Source: JARLGU01 sp036504535 (GTDB taxonomy: Bacteria; Armatimonadota; Armatimonadia; Armatimonadales; Capsulimonadaceae). From it: a DNA stretch of 64,000 nt. Position 1 is the first letter of the stretch. Each line of letters begins with the position of its first letter. Shown here piece after piece: positions 14,434 through 23,033 of the stretch. The notes beneath the pieces were generated by a model, which was not told where the DNA came from, searched no databases, and saw only the letters and a list, made by a program, of their open reading frames with translations. Position numbers and translations under genes: made by a program. The stretch covers positions 62,001 through 126,000 of the forward strand of contig DASXUY010000042.1 in the NCBI GenBank assembly GCA_036504535.1, given 5' to 3'.

Positions 14434-15609
14434 ATGGCTACAATTGTTCTCGGGATTTCGGCGAGTATCGCAGCTTATAAGGCGGCGGATTTGGCGAGCC
14501 GTTTGGTGAAGGCTGGCCACGACGTTTACGCGGTTATGACACCGGCGGCGACGAAGCTCCTGGGACCCGCGACGCTCGTTGGATTGACCAGTCACCCTGT
14601 CGCCGTAGAGGTGTTCGACGAGTCATTTCGCGGCGAGATTACTCATATTCACCTCGCGACAATCGCCGATCTGATTGTCATCGCTCCGGCTACGATGGAT
14701 GTCATGGCGCGGATCGCATCGGGTCGCACCGACGACGCGTTGACTGCAATCGTGTCCGCGTCCAAAGCGCCTGTGATATTCGCGCCGGGGATGAACTCCG
14801 TGATGTGGGACAGTCCCGCGAACCAGGCGAACCTGGCGACGTTGGCGGGATACGGCTACGAGTTCGTCGACCCTGTGAGCGGTAGGCTTGCGTGTCGCAC
14901 GGTGGGTGTTGGGAAGATGGCGGAACCTATCGATATCCACGAGGCCATCGATGCCCGCCTTGCGCGTCGGACATCGGCAGCGGGGAAGCGGGTACTGGTA
15001 ACTGCGGGGCCGACGCGCGAGCCTATCGATGCGGTGCGCTATATTTCGAATCGGTCGTCGGGCAAGATGGGGTACGCGATCGCCGAAGCGGCAGCACGAC
15101 GCGGCGCGACGGTGGAGCTCATTTCGGGCCCGACTGCGCTTGCTGAGCCTTGCGGAGTGACCACGGTGCATGTGACGACGGCGGAAGATATGCGCAATGC
15201 GGTGCTGGAGCGTTACGACGCCAGCGACGTGGTTATCGCGGCTGCTGCGGTTGCTGATTTTACGCCGCAGTTTCCCGTGACGCAGAAGATCAAGAAGACC
15301 GGTGAACCGCTCGCAATCATGCTAGGCGCTACGCAGGATATTCTGGCCGAGCTTGGTCGCCGCAAGGAGCACCAGGTGCTGGTCGGGTTCGCGGCTGAAA
15401 CCGACGACGTGATCGCGAACGCGCAGGGCAAGCTTGCGGCGAAGAACTTGGACTACATCGTCGCGAACGATGTTTCGCAGGCGGGCGCGGGTTTTGATAT
15501 CGACACGAACATCGTGACAATCCTCTCGCGTACCGCTGAGCCGGTCTCGCTGCCCATGATGTCCAAGCGCGACGTCGCCGAGTCTATCCTCGATACCGTG
15601 CTCGGATAG
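14434..15609 (+). CDS. coaBC: Bifunctional phosphopantothenoylcysteine decarboxylase / phosphopantothenate-cysteine ligase
   Basis: 391 residues, catalysing two consecutive steps of coenzyme A synthesis. The N-terminal CoaC flavoprotein domain (1-185) shows GISASIAAYKAADL, the active-site histidine in THIHLA (His71), the PGMN motif with Asn121, and RLAC with the conserved Cys154. The C-terminal CoaB domain (about 190-391) starts RVLVTAGPTREPIDAVRYIS and carries AAAVADF and KIKK, the usual CoaB dimer and nucleotide motifs. Length and domain order are normal. The start at 14434 (MATIVLG) fits the family N-terminus; the frame extends upstream without conservation. It is transcribed alone, followed by the GntR gene with its own promoter. 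Confidence 0.95.
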   Translation: MATIVLGISASIAAYKAADLASRLVKAGHDVYAVMTPAATKLLGPATLVGLTSHPVAVEVFDESFRGEITHIHLATIADLIVIAPATMDVMARIASGRTDDALTAIVSASKAPVIFAPGMNSVMWDSPANQANLATLAGYGYEFVDPVSGRLACRTVGVGKMAEPIDIHEAIDARLARRTSAAGKRVLVTAGPTREPIDAVRYISNRSSGKMGYAIAEAAARRGATVELISGPTALAEPCGVTTVHVTTAEDMRNAVLERYDASDVVIAAAAVADFTPQFPVTQKIKKTGEPLAIMLGATQDILAELGRRKEHQVLVGFAAETDDVIANAQGKLAAKNLDYIVANDVSQAGAGFDIDTNIVTILSRTAEPVSLPMMSKRDVAESILDTVLG

Positions 15610-15656
15610 GTTGATCTCCCTATAGAGCCCACTCCCCTCAACGCCGATAAATTCTG

Positions 15657-15685
15657 TTGACAAGCTTTCTGTCGCATGATATACT
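15657..15685 (+). promoter_or_regulatory. Promoter of the first GntR-LacI regulator
   Basis: Consensus-like: TTGACA (15657-15662), 17 bases, TATACT (15680-15685). The operator follows directly. Confidence 0.8.
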
Positions 15686-15713
15686 CATCTATATAGAGTG
15701 GATTATATAGATG
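15686..15713. promoter_or_regulatory. Operator, 10-bp inverted repeat
   Basis: CATCTATATA (15686-15695) and TATATAGATG (15704-15713), perfect arms with an 8-base spacer. It covers the predicted transcription start and ends one base before the ATG, the ideal place for autorepression by the encoded regulator. Confidence 0.75.
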
Positions 15714-15714
15714 T

Positions 15715-16794
15715 ATGACAAATGTGGCGCTATCAAAACATAAGCTGGTTCGGGACGGTCTCCAGCAGTCAATCATGTCCGGTGAGTTCGCGGCAGGCGA
15801 GCAGATGCCGGGGGAGCATGTGATTGCCAAGCGGTTTGGTGTGTCGTACATGACAGCTCGCCGCGCGGTTTGCGATCTGGTTGAGGCGGATCTTCTGGAG
15901 CGCAGGTCTGGAAAAGGGACCTACGTTCGCCTGCGGACCGATATGAGCCCGACTGTCGCTACGCTTAACCTGATTACCACGGCGTACGATGGCTCTATGG
16001 TGCGTGACTTTATTCGCAACGGGTTCCACCTCGCCGACAGCAGGGGCTGGCGAGCGAATATTGTTCGGCTCGGACCGGGACAGCAAGACTTGGCGGTGAA
16101 GGCTGTCCGCGAAGGCGACTATTCGATTGTGATGCTGGACGATATTCCCACGACGAGCGCACTGGCCGAGGCAATGCGAGGGCAATCGGACCGAACGGTG
16201 GTCGTGCAGTTTCGCAAGGCGTATCAAGGTGTCCCGGCGGTCATGTACGACGAGAGCGCGACTATCGATCTGGCCGTTAGGCATCTGCGGGAAGCAGGGC
16301 ACCAGCGGATCGCACTCGTTCCCCAAGCCCCTCCTATCGAAAGCGGCATCAGGCAGCGGTCTCGGTGGCGTGAGTTGATGAGTGAGCGCTTTTCGGAGGC
16401 GGATATCGATGCCATGCTCATCGAGATTGACGTCCCGCTGTTTCGTTGTCCGAGCCAGCAGGCATACGAAGCGATACGCAGCTATCTGTCCCGTGAAACA
16501 GTGCCAGTTACAGCGATGATCACGTTGGGCGACGAGATCGCTATTGGTGTCATGCAGGCGTGTCGCGATGCGGGCAGATCGGTGCCTGAAAGCATCTCGT
16601 TGGTGAACGTCGGCGATTCCCCGCTGCTAGCAATGGCGAATCCCGCAGTCACCGCAGTCGATGTCAACTATCATGACCAGTTGGCGGCGTCGATGAAGAT
16701 ACTCGTGGGGAAGCTGATGGTATCGCCGTTTGGAGAACCTTACGTTGTTGCTCCCAAACTGCGCCTCGGTGAGTCGGTTCGCAATGTCGGGTAA
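15715..16794 (+). CDS. GntR-type regulator with LacI-type ligand domain
   Basis: 359 residues. Residues 1-75 form a GntR winged helix (LVRDGLQQSIMSGEFAAGEQ, then VSYMTARRAV and GKGTYVR); residues about 85-355 form a periplasmic-binding-protein-like sensor as in LacI and AraR (contains LAVRHLREAGHQRIALV, MITLGDEIAIGVMQACRDAG). AraR-type hybrids are repressors released by sugars. It has its own strong promoter and an operator palindrome at the start site, so it is very probably autoregulated. The next gene (pseudopilin-like) follows after 57 bases and the beta-helix genes after that, which makes them its likely targets. The operator leaves no room for a normal Shine-Dalgarno. Confidence 0.9.
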   Translation: MTNVALSKHKLVRDGLQQSIMSGEFAAGEQMPGEHVIAKRFGVSYMTARRAVCDLVEADLLERRSGKGTYVRLRTDMSPTVATLNLITTAYDGSMVRDFIRNGFHLADSRGWRANIVRLGPGQQDLAVKAVREGDYSIVMLDDIPTTSALAEAMRGQSDRTVVVQFRKAYQGVPAVMYDESATIDLAVRHLREAGHQRIALVPQAPPIESGIRQRSRWRELMSERFSEADIDAMLIEIDVPLFRCPSQQAYEAIRSYLSRETVPVTAMITLGDEIAIGVMQACRDAGRSVPESISLVNVGDSPLLAMANPAVTAVDVNYHDQLAASMKILVGKLMVSPFGEPYVVAPKLRLGESVRNVG

Positions 16795-16851
16795 CTCGGG
16801 CGTGTCGCATCGTTTTGGGTGTCGTAGTAATTTTCTTAAGAGGAGTCGAAA

Positions 16852-17691
16852 ATGATCGGACGACGAAATAACAGTCGGAGCCACCATAATGGCTTTACTT
16901 TGATTGAGCTTCTTGTAGTTATAGCTATAATTGCTATAATAGCAGCTATATTATTTCCCGTGTTCGCAACGGCGCGTGAGAAGGCGCGGCAGTCTGCGTG
17001 CACGAGCAACGTCAAGCAATTGGGGCTTGCGCTTGTACAGTACTCGCAGGACTACGACGAGTTTCTTCCATCGGGCACGACGGGAGCGGGATTGGGCATG
17101 GGGTGGGCCGGTCAGCTGTATCCCTACGTCAAATCGACGGGCGTATTCAACTGCCCTAGCGACCCGACAGTAAAAGCGGCCCCGTTGACGGCGCTGTCTT
17201 ACGCCTACAACGCCAATATAAACGTCAAAGAAGGCTCGAACCTGTCGACGTTTATGCCTCATTCGGTCGCCAAGTTGACCGCCCCGAGCTTAACCGTCGC
17301 GGCGTTCGAAGTCAAGGATGCAGCGCTAGCGACGGCGTCACCGGATAACAACAGTCCCGTCGGCGACGGCGCCAACTTCCTGAACGGCGCCAACGGTAAC
17401 AGTTCTTACGCTACGGGACTCTTTCCGAACAGCAATAACACATCGACTGCGCGGCACAACAACGGCCAGGGGTCGGTCTATTTGCTGTGTGACGGTCATG
17501 TGAAGTTTTTGTCGTCGTCGCGCGTCAGTCCTGGGGATACGTACGGCACTGTGCCCGCGTGGGGTGACTACGCCTACAATGGCAGCGCGTGGCCGCAGCA
17601 CGCGTCGGGTACGGATGTGCTTGGGTGGCGCGACTCTTCGAACGGCGCTCTGTATCCTGGCGTATTCACCGTGACTTTCAGCCTCTTGTAG
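16852..17691 (+). CDS. Pseudopilin-like protein with H-X9-DG-type C-terminus (DUF1559-like)
   Basis: 279 residues. Class III (prepilin) signal: a basic 14-residue leader ending NG, then FTLIELLVVIAIIAIIAA with Glu at +5, followed by FPVFATAREKARQ and a Cys-containing SNVKQLGLALVQY helix. The C-terminal half has cysteine-flanked loops, and near the end HNNGQGSVYLLCDGHVKFL, which resembles the processing-associated H-X9-DG motif but with 11 residues between His and Asp-Gly. Such proteins are numerous in Armatimonadota and Planctomycetes, where their role is unclear. After peptidase cleavage the protein should stay anchored by its hydrophobic helix. AGGAG precedes the ATG. It lies between a sugar regulator and secreted glycan-type proteins. 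Confidence 0.9.
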   Translation: MIGRRNNSRSHHNGFTLIELLVVIAIIAIIAAILFPVFATAREKARQSACTSNVKQLGLALVQYSQDYDEFLPSGTTGAGLGMGWAGQLYPYVKSTGVFNCPSDPTVKAAPLTALSYAYNANINVKEGSNLSTFMPHSVAKLTAPSLTVAAFEVKDAALATASPDNNSPVGDGANFLNGANGNSSYATGLFPNSNNTSTARHNNGQGSVYLLCDGHVKFLSSSRVSPGDTYGTVPAWGDYAYNGSAWPQHASGTDVLGWRDSSNGALYPGVFTVTFSLL

Positions 17692-17763
17692 ATGCGAGCG
17701 CCACGAGACCGCCAGGTGTCGAATTACGATATCTGGCATCTTCTACACTTCCGAAAGATCTTT

Positions 17764-19671
17764 ATGAAACTTCTCTTACCTCTTCTGGTGACCATAACCG
17801 TCGCTGGGGGATTGCCATCGGCTGCGTTCGCGGCCTCGTCTGCCAAATTGCTCGATGGCCCAGCAATGCTGCGCGCTCTGCAAGCCGATTATGATAAAGG
17901 ACAGCGTACGTTTCGCGTCGATCCTGGGGTTTACTCATTTCCGCGCGAAGGCGGCCGAAACTTTGAGCTTACCGGTTGGGCGGACGCGACCATCAATGCG
18001 GACGGGGTGACTTTCATCGCCAACTCTGGCGGCGTGAAATTGAACCGGTGCGTCAACGTTACATTGAAGGGCTTGACGCTGGACAATGAGCCTTACGGGG
18101 CAATGCAGGGCGTGGTCAAGTCCATCGATAACGCAAATCGGACCCTTGATGTTACGTTGGACCCGGCGTACATGCTGCCGCCGCCTGGTGGCATTCCGCG
18201 CTCTCAAGCTCGCGGCATCGTCTTCTTCTCGCCCGACGGCCGCGACATTGTTCGCGAAGAGTGGGAAGCATCGTGGGGCTACGAATCGCTGGGCGGATCG
18301 GATTACCGGATCAAGCTGGCCAATAACCGTTACTTTGAGGTCGGCGACCATCCCGAGTCTATTCGGCCAGGGAGCAAAGTGTGGGCGGCGGCGCCAAACG
18401 GGTCGTCAGGTGTCACATTGACTGGTTGCCAAAAGGTGACGCTTGAGGGTGTTCGAGTATATGCTGGGGAAGGGTTTGCCATCTGCGAACTCGGGGGCGA
18501 GGGCGCTAATGTGTACCGGAAATGCGTTATAGGCCGCAAGCCGCGTACGGGCCGCTTGATGAAAGGCGGGCGCGATGGGTTCCACTCGTACAGTATGCGC
18601 AGGGGACCGACCGTTGAGGGCTGCGACTTCTCGTACACCGGCGACGATCTCATAGCTATCCATGGCTTCTGGGACATCGTGGAGTCGCAGCCAGAGCCGA
18701 CAAAGGTTGTCGTTGCTGCACCTTTCGGGTGCGACTTTGGGGTGGGGTCAACGCTACGATTCTATAACTTCGATACCACGGAGCCTGCAGGCGAAGCGGT
18801 GGTTCGCTCATTCACGAAGCTTACCGGTGGCGATATCAAAGCACGCATTCAGGCGGTGCCGTCAGCAATGCACCAGAAGCAGTTTGCGGTACGTGACCTT
18901 CCGGCGAATCTGGCTGAGCTGATCGAAGTGACTCTCGACCGGCCGGTTCAGGCTCCCGCCCTCACGATGGCTAGCAGCGGCGAGTTTTGCGGGAATGGGG
19001 CTGTCATTCGTGGCAACCATCTGCACGATGCGATATCGCGGGGCGTGCTGATCAAGGCCAACGATGCCATCATCGAGGGCAACACGATGGAGCGTATCTC
19101 GTTTCCCGCAGTCGCCATCCTGCCCGAGAGCTATTGGCTTGAGGGGCCGTTTGTCCACCGCGTCCGCATCGCAAACAACACCATCGTCGACTGTGGTGAG
19201 GTGTCGTATAACGACCGCTACATGGAGCCGATGCTGGGCTCTATCCAGATCGCCAACACGTTCGGGCGACGCCTGTTCAATCCGCCAACGTTCAACGGAT
19301 TTGCCACCAATACCCAGATTACAATTGAAGGCAACCGCATCATCCGGCCCGCCGTGTTTGGCATATTTCTTGGGAATGTGGACGGCGCGACGATTAAGAA
19401 TAACGTCATCGAATACGCTCACCACCGACGCGATTGGATAAACCGCTTCGATCTGCGCGGCACCCTCGTCGGCGGTGCGGGGCCGACCCCGGTGACCGAT
19501 GCTCAGATGGCAGTATTGAAGAGGCCGCTGTACAGTAACCTAATTCTCGGCTCGACGAACGTTACTATTTCGGGCAACAAGGTCGTATCAGATCTCCCCG
19601 GAACGCTGGGCGATTGGGGGATCGGTCCGTGGACCAACGCTGTAACAATACAAGATCGGAAGAGGAAATGA
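17764..19671 (+). CDS. Secreted right-handed parallel beta-helix protein
   Basis: 635 residues. The ATG at 17764 gives a clean signal peptide (MKLLLPLLVTITVAGG, cleavage after AAFA). From about residue 50 the protein has repeated short strand-turn units rich in N, G and V (for example NVTLKGLTLDN, KVTLEGVRVYAG, ITIEGNRIIRPAVFGIFLGN, VTISGNKVV), typical of pectate-lyase-like and NosD-like beta-helices that bind or cleave polysaccharides. I cannot assign a catalytic centre; FSYTGDDLIAIHG is a possible active-site region, since such Asp-Asp pairs occur in GH28 and related families. It follows the pseudopilin-like gene and is translationally coupled to the next gene by a 4-base overlap. Confidence 0.85.
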   Translation: MKLLLPLLVTITVAGGLPSAAFAASSAKLLDGPAMLRALQADYDKGQRTFRVDPGVYSFPREGGRNFELTGWADATINADGVTFIANSGGVKLNRCVNVTLKGLTLDNEPYGAMQGVVKSIDNANRTLDVTLDPAYMLPPPGGIPRSQARGIVFFSPDGRDIVREEWEASWGYESLGGSDYRIKLANNRYFEVGDHPESIRPGSKVWAAAPNGSSGVTLTGCQKVTLEGVRVYAGEGFAICELGGEGANVYRKCVIGRKPRTGRLMKGGRDGFHSYSMRRGPTVEGCDFSYTGDDLIAIHGFWDIVESQPEPTKVVVAAPFGCDFGVGSTLRFYNFDTTEPAGEAVVRSFTKLTGGDIKARIQAVPSAMHQKQFAVRDLPANLAELIEVTLDRPVQAPALTMASSGEFCGNGAVIRGNHLHDAISRGVLIKANDAIIEGNTMERISFPAVAILPESYWLEGPFVHRVRIANNTIVDCGEVSYNDRYMEPMLGSIQIANTFGRRLFNPPTFNGFATNTQITIEGNRIIRPAVFGIFLGNVDGATIKNNVIEYAHHRRDWINRFDLRGTLVGGAGPTPVTDAQMAVLKRPLYSNLILGSTNVTISGNKVVSDLPGTLGDWGIGPWTNAVTIQDRKRK

Positions 19672-20612
19672 TAATCGTGAAGTCGAGATATTTGAGGTGT
19701 TTGTTGCTGGCGAGTTTGCTTGCCAGTGCCTGCGGAGCGTGTCAAACTGCGGTGTCCGCTGCGGATCTCGCGCCCACCATGGTTGGATTCAAGCAGTTAG
19801 CGCCACGCCAATTTGAGGTCGTGGTGTCGTGGAAAGTGGTGGCGCCAGCTTCGCCGGGCTACGTCATCTTTAGCCACTTCTGCAGTCCGACGCCAACCGA
19901 TAACGGGGACATACTCGTTCAGCCTGAACTCGGGCTCGATAACCACCCGGACCGTTGGAAGGCGGGGACAACTCTCGTATCGAAGCCCATTGTTGTAACG
20001 CTTCCGGCCAATGCGACGGATGCGACATACGACTACAAAGTGGGTATCGTCGATACCAAGTCAGGCGACCGAGGCGAACTGCTTGGCGAAAGCGACGGAT
20101 CAAACCGATACAGTCTCGGCAAGGTGATCGTGAGCAACGGCGGCAAGACAATCACCGCTCCCGGGAAGCCCGCCGTGACGCCTGAGATGGAGGGGCTCGT
20201 CGACGCCACGAGTTCCGTGGTGAACTTCCGCCAAGCGGGATTGCGTCAGTTCTCGTTTCAGCTTTCAGTGGACGTCAAGTCGCGCATCCCAGCGGATGAA
20301 CAGATTTTTGTTCACCTGACAGTTCCGACGCCCGACGCCCAGCATCCATTGATCGTTGCAGTCGGTACGAGCGGCGATATCGATACCGCTAAGTGGCCAG
20401 TGGGGCAGCAACATGTGACGCCGGCAATGCTGGTCGCATTGCAGGCGGATCTGGCGGATGGCGAGTACAGCCTGAGGGCCGGATTCTGGTCCCCTAGCCA
20501 CAATGGCGACCGCCTCCGGCTGACCGGCAAAGACGACGGCTCGCTTCGCTATATCGTCGGCACGGTTGTTGTTTCCGGCAACGGCGCAAAGATCGAATTG
20601 AAGCCGCAGTAG
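19668..20612 (+). CDS. Secreted protein of two homologous repeats, function unknown
   Basis: About 314 residues. An ATG at 19668 overlaps the preceding TGA (ATGA), but a GTG at 19677 has better spacing from AGAGGA; both give a hydrophobic signal segment (LRCLLLASLLASACGAC). The mature part holds two similar ~125-residue units. Each starts with a V-F-Q or V-N-F strand and an R-Q-F strand, has a central H-P or P-T-P turn, and ends in GDR-RL-G--DGS-RY--G-VVVS. Both look like beta-sandwich domains. I know no named family for it. Coupling to the beta-helix gene suggests that the two act together outside the cytoplasm. Confidence 0.75.
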   Translation: MIIVKSRYLRCLLLASLLASACGACQTAVSAADLAPTMVGFKQLAPRQFEVVVSWKVVAPASPGYVIFSHFCSPTPTDNGDILVQPELGLDNHPDRWKAGTTLVSKPIVVTLPANATDATYDYKVGIVDTKSGDRGELLGESDGSNRYSLGKVIVSNGGKTITAPGKPAVTPEMEGLVDATSSVVNFRQAGLRQFSFQLSVDVKSRIPADEQIFVHLTVPTPDAQHPLIVAVGTSGDIDTAKWPVGQQHVTPAMLVALQADLADGEYSLRAGFWSPSHNGDRLRLTGKDDGSLRYIVGTVVVSGNGAKIELKPQ

Positions 20613-20672
20613 GCGGACAGAGGCGTCGCTAAATTGCGAAATTGGTTGGCCACAACCACCCAATAAAACCGC

Positions 20673-20701
20673 TTGACGGAAGTTGGACTCTCTGCTATAC
20701 T
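20673..20701 (+). promoter_or_regulatory. Promoter of the second GntR-LacI regulator
   Basis: TTGACG (20673-20678), 17 bases, TATACT (20696-20701). The same -10 sequence and spacing as the promoter of the other GntR gene. Confidence 0.75.
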
Positions 20702-20733
20702 GGTCCTATACTGTTATTCAGTATAGGACCAGT
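20699..20733. promoter_or_regulatory. Operator, perfect 15-bp inverted repeat
   Basis: ACTGGTCCTATACTG (20699-20713), TTATT, then the exact reverse complement (20719-20733). It overlaps the last bases of the -10 box and ends one base before the ATG at 20734, so bound repressor would block polymerase. As RNA it would form a hairpin directly in front of the start codon. Confidence 0.8.
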
Positions 20734-21924
20734 ATGGTAACGATAAACGCGCCCAAAAAACCAAAGAGCCGCTTTTCAGTACCTGCCTATGCACGGATAC
20801 AGGACGACATGCGTCGCCGCATTCGCGAAGGTCAGTGGACGCGCGGCATGCTGCTTCCGGGCCGCCTCGATTTATCTCGTGAATACAGTGTTAGTCTGGA
20901 TACGTTGCAGCGTGCTGTTGCTGATCTGCTTGAAGACGGCACCCTGTGCGCCGACAGCCGCAAGGGCACATACGTCTCCGAAACCGCTGATGTCGGCGTT
21001 CGATTTTCGGCTGGCACTGATGACGCTAATCACATTGCATCCGCCACTTCAATTGGGACGCTTGCCATCATCACGTCGGTGCTGGAAGAGTCTCTCGGCA
21101 TCACCGACTTCTGGCTGCCGTCAGTGATCCGCGCTGCTGAAGACACATTCCGCGCAGCTGGCGGATCGGTGTTTGTCATCAACCGGATTTCTCCTAACCC
21201 ACGAATGCCGCTAGTCGAAGCCATTCGTATCGCCATGGATCGAGGAGCTAATGCGATTGCGTTGCTGGAGATGAACGAGATCGCTCACGAGATCGGCAAT
21301 GTTTTCTCGGTGATCGACCCCGATGAATTCCCCTTCGTCTGCACCTCGGGCGACGATATCATGGCTCCCGTGCCTCATGTCGGCTACGATTCGCGGCAGG
21401 CCAGCTACGAAGCTGCGGCGCACTTGGTGAAGCAGGGTTGCGACCATATCACGTTCTTCGCGCCATTCGCCGCGAAATGGGCTGCGGAGCGCCTTGACGG
21501 TGTGCGACAGGCTGTTCGTGATGCGGGGCTCCCTGAAGATGCCGTGACCGTATTCCCTGATCGAACGAAGTGCCTTGCCACCGATGCCAATTACGGGCCG
21601 GGATCATTCGAGGCAGCTAACGAGGCCATCGCCGCAGGGCTGCTCACCGGCGGAATGATAGCGCAGAACGACAATGTAGCGCTCGGTCTCACCCGCGCAG
21701 CCCAACAAGCTGGTTTGGTAGCTGGTCGGGATTATTTACTGGTCGGATTCGACGATGTTACAGAATCGGTACTTGCTGGCCTCAGCACGATGCGTCCGCC
21801 GCTTGAGGCAATGGGCCGCGAGGCGGCGCAATCGGTGATTAACGCGATCAATGGACGGCCATCAGCCGGGCAGGTGCGTCTTCGGTCTCGTTTGGTGGCA
21901 CGCTCGTCAAGTCAGCGGATTTAG
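20734..21924 (+). CDS. GntR-type regulator with LacI-type ligand domain
   Basis: 396 residues from the ATG at 20734 (MVTINAPKKPK). The frame is open 51 bases further upstream, but that part is promoter and operator. Residues about 15-85 form a GntR winged helix (YARIQDDMRRRIREGQW, SLDTLQRAVADLLEDG, RKGTYVSE); the rest is a LacI-type sensor (DSRQASYEAAAHLVKQGCD, GMIAQNDNVALGLTRAAQQA, DYLLVGFDDVTES). Same hybrid class as the gene at 15715 but clearly diverged. The perfect 15-bp palindrome at its start site implies autoregulation. Likely targets are the downstream pseudopilin-like gene and the giant propeller/CBM genes. Confidence 0.9.
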   Translation: MVTINAPKKPKSRFSVPAYARIQDDMRRRIREGQWTRGMLLPGRLDLSREYSVSLDTLQRAVADLLEDGTLCADSRKGTYVSETADVGVRFSAGTDDANHIASATSIGTLAIITSVLEESLGITDFWLPSVIRAAEDTFRAAGGSVFVINRISPNPRMPLVEAIRIAMDRGANAIALLEMNEIAHEIGNVFSVIDPDEFPFVCTSGDDIMAPVPHVGYDSRQASYEAAAHLVKQGCDHITFFAPFAAKWAAERLDGVRQAVRDAGLPEDAVTVFPDRTKCLATDANYGPGSFEAANEAIAAGLLTGGMIAQNDNVALGLTRAAQQAGLVAGRDYLLVGFDDVTESVLAGLSTMRPPLEAMGREAAQSVINAINGRPSAGQVRLRSRLVARSSSQRI

Positions 21925-21967
21925 CAACGTTGCAGATCATGTTCTTGATGTCGAGAGGATACGAACA

Positions 21968-22903
21968 ATGAAGAAAGCATTTACTCTGATTGAGCTTCTC
22001 GTAGTTATCGCGATTATAGCGATTCTCGCAGCTATACTCTTTCCCGTGTTCGCTACGGCGCGCGAAAAAGCGCGCCAAACCAGCTGTACGAGTAACCTAA
22101 AGCAGCTGGGCCTGGGGATACTCCAATACTCCACCGACTACGACGAACAGATGCCTAGCGGGTCGTACCAGTTCAGCGCGATCCCAACGGTCTGCGGCGG
22201 GTCCAACGTGAACATGCCCAACGGCGAAGGGTGGGCCAGTCAGATTTATTCGTATGTCAAGGCGCCCGGGGCATACCTCTGCCCCGACGATCCCATCGCG
22301 AACGTCACCGGCACACGCACAGTCAGCGGTACGAACTACGTAACCAACGCTGTATCGTTCGCGTTCAACCTCAACCTGACCATGGCGAATACGGGTCCGT
22401 GGTGCGGATCGTCGGCGTCGACCATCGGCGGTCCGCCACTAGCGATCAGCAAGATCAACTGCCCCGACCGAACCGTGATGCTGTGGGAACTTGGTCCGAG
22501 CTACTACCTGCAAGTGCTGCCATATCCAGGCGTATTCGATTTCTCGATGTCCAGTAACGTGTACATGACGAACAACGAACCGCAGTTCGCTCGCACCGGG
22601 TATATCGATATGGGCGGCTACTACTGCACGACGGGCTCTGGCAATAGTTCAACCAACTCCTCGTGCAACGCCGGCAAAGGCTCAACATCGCAAACTACGG
22701 CGACCCCGCTTGGAGTCCACAGCGGCAACGCTAACTGGCTGCTTTGCGACGGGCACGTCAAATGGCTTCCATCTGACCGAGTTGCTGGTGGATTGAACGC
22801 GCAATACTCCACGGCGCCGGAGCGGCAGGCGGCTGGATCGTCGGCTGAAGGGTCGGAATACAAGGGCGCTGGATCTCATGTGGCAACGTTCAGCTTTATC
22901 TAG
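21968..22903 (+). CDS. Pseudopilin-like protein with H-X9-DG C-terminus (DUF1559-like)
   Basis: 311 residues from the ATG at 21968 with AGAGG upstream. Very short prepilin leader, MKKA, then FTLIELLVVIAIIAILAA with Glu at +5 and FPVFATAREKARQ. Two or more cysteine pairs are seen in the body. The C-terminal motif HSGNANWLLCDGHVKWL has exactly nine residues between His and Asp-Gly. Near the N-terminus almost identical to the proteins at 16852 and 37040, but the bodies differ, as expected if the exposed part is specialised. A hairpin at 22935 follows. Same relative place, after a sugar regulator and before secreted glycan-type genes, as the gene at 16852. Confidence 0.9.
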   Translation: MKKAFTLIELLVVIAIIAILAAILFPVFATAREKARQTSCTSNLKQLGLGILQYSTDYDEQMPSGSYQFSAIPTVCGGSNVNMPNGEGWASQIYSYVKAPGAYLCPDDPIANVTGTRTVSGTNYVTNAVSFAFNLNLTMANTGPWCGSSASTIGGPPLAISKINCPDRTVMLWELGPSYYLQVLPYPGVFDFSMSSNVYMTNNEPQFARTGYIDMGGYYCTTGSGNSSTNSSCNAGKGSTSQTTATPLGVHSGNANWLLCDGHVKWLPSDRVAGGLNAQYSTAPERQAAGSSAEGSEYKGAGSHVATFSFI

Positions 22904-22934
22904 GTCGTAGCCCCGTCTACAATAGCGATTATGA

Positions 22935-22963
22935 GAGACGCCGTCAAATACCGGCGGCGTCTC
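22935..22963 (+). terminator. Hairpin after the pseudopilin-like gene
   Basis: GAGACGCCG (22935-22943) pairs with CGGCGTCTC (22955-22963), a 9-bp stem with an 11-base loop. There is no T-run, so it may be an attenuating or mRNA-stabilising hairpin instead of a full terminator. Confidence 0.45.
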
Positions 22964-23033
22964 ACAAACCACCCACTCCGCGCCGGTTGACGATTTCAAT
23001 CGGTGCAACCTCCCGAAAGCAAGGCCCCCGTAC

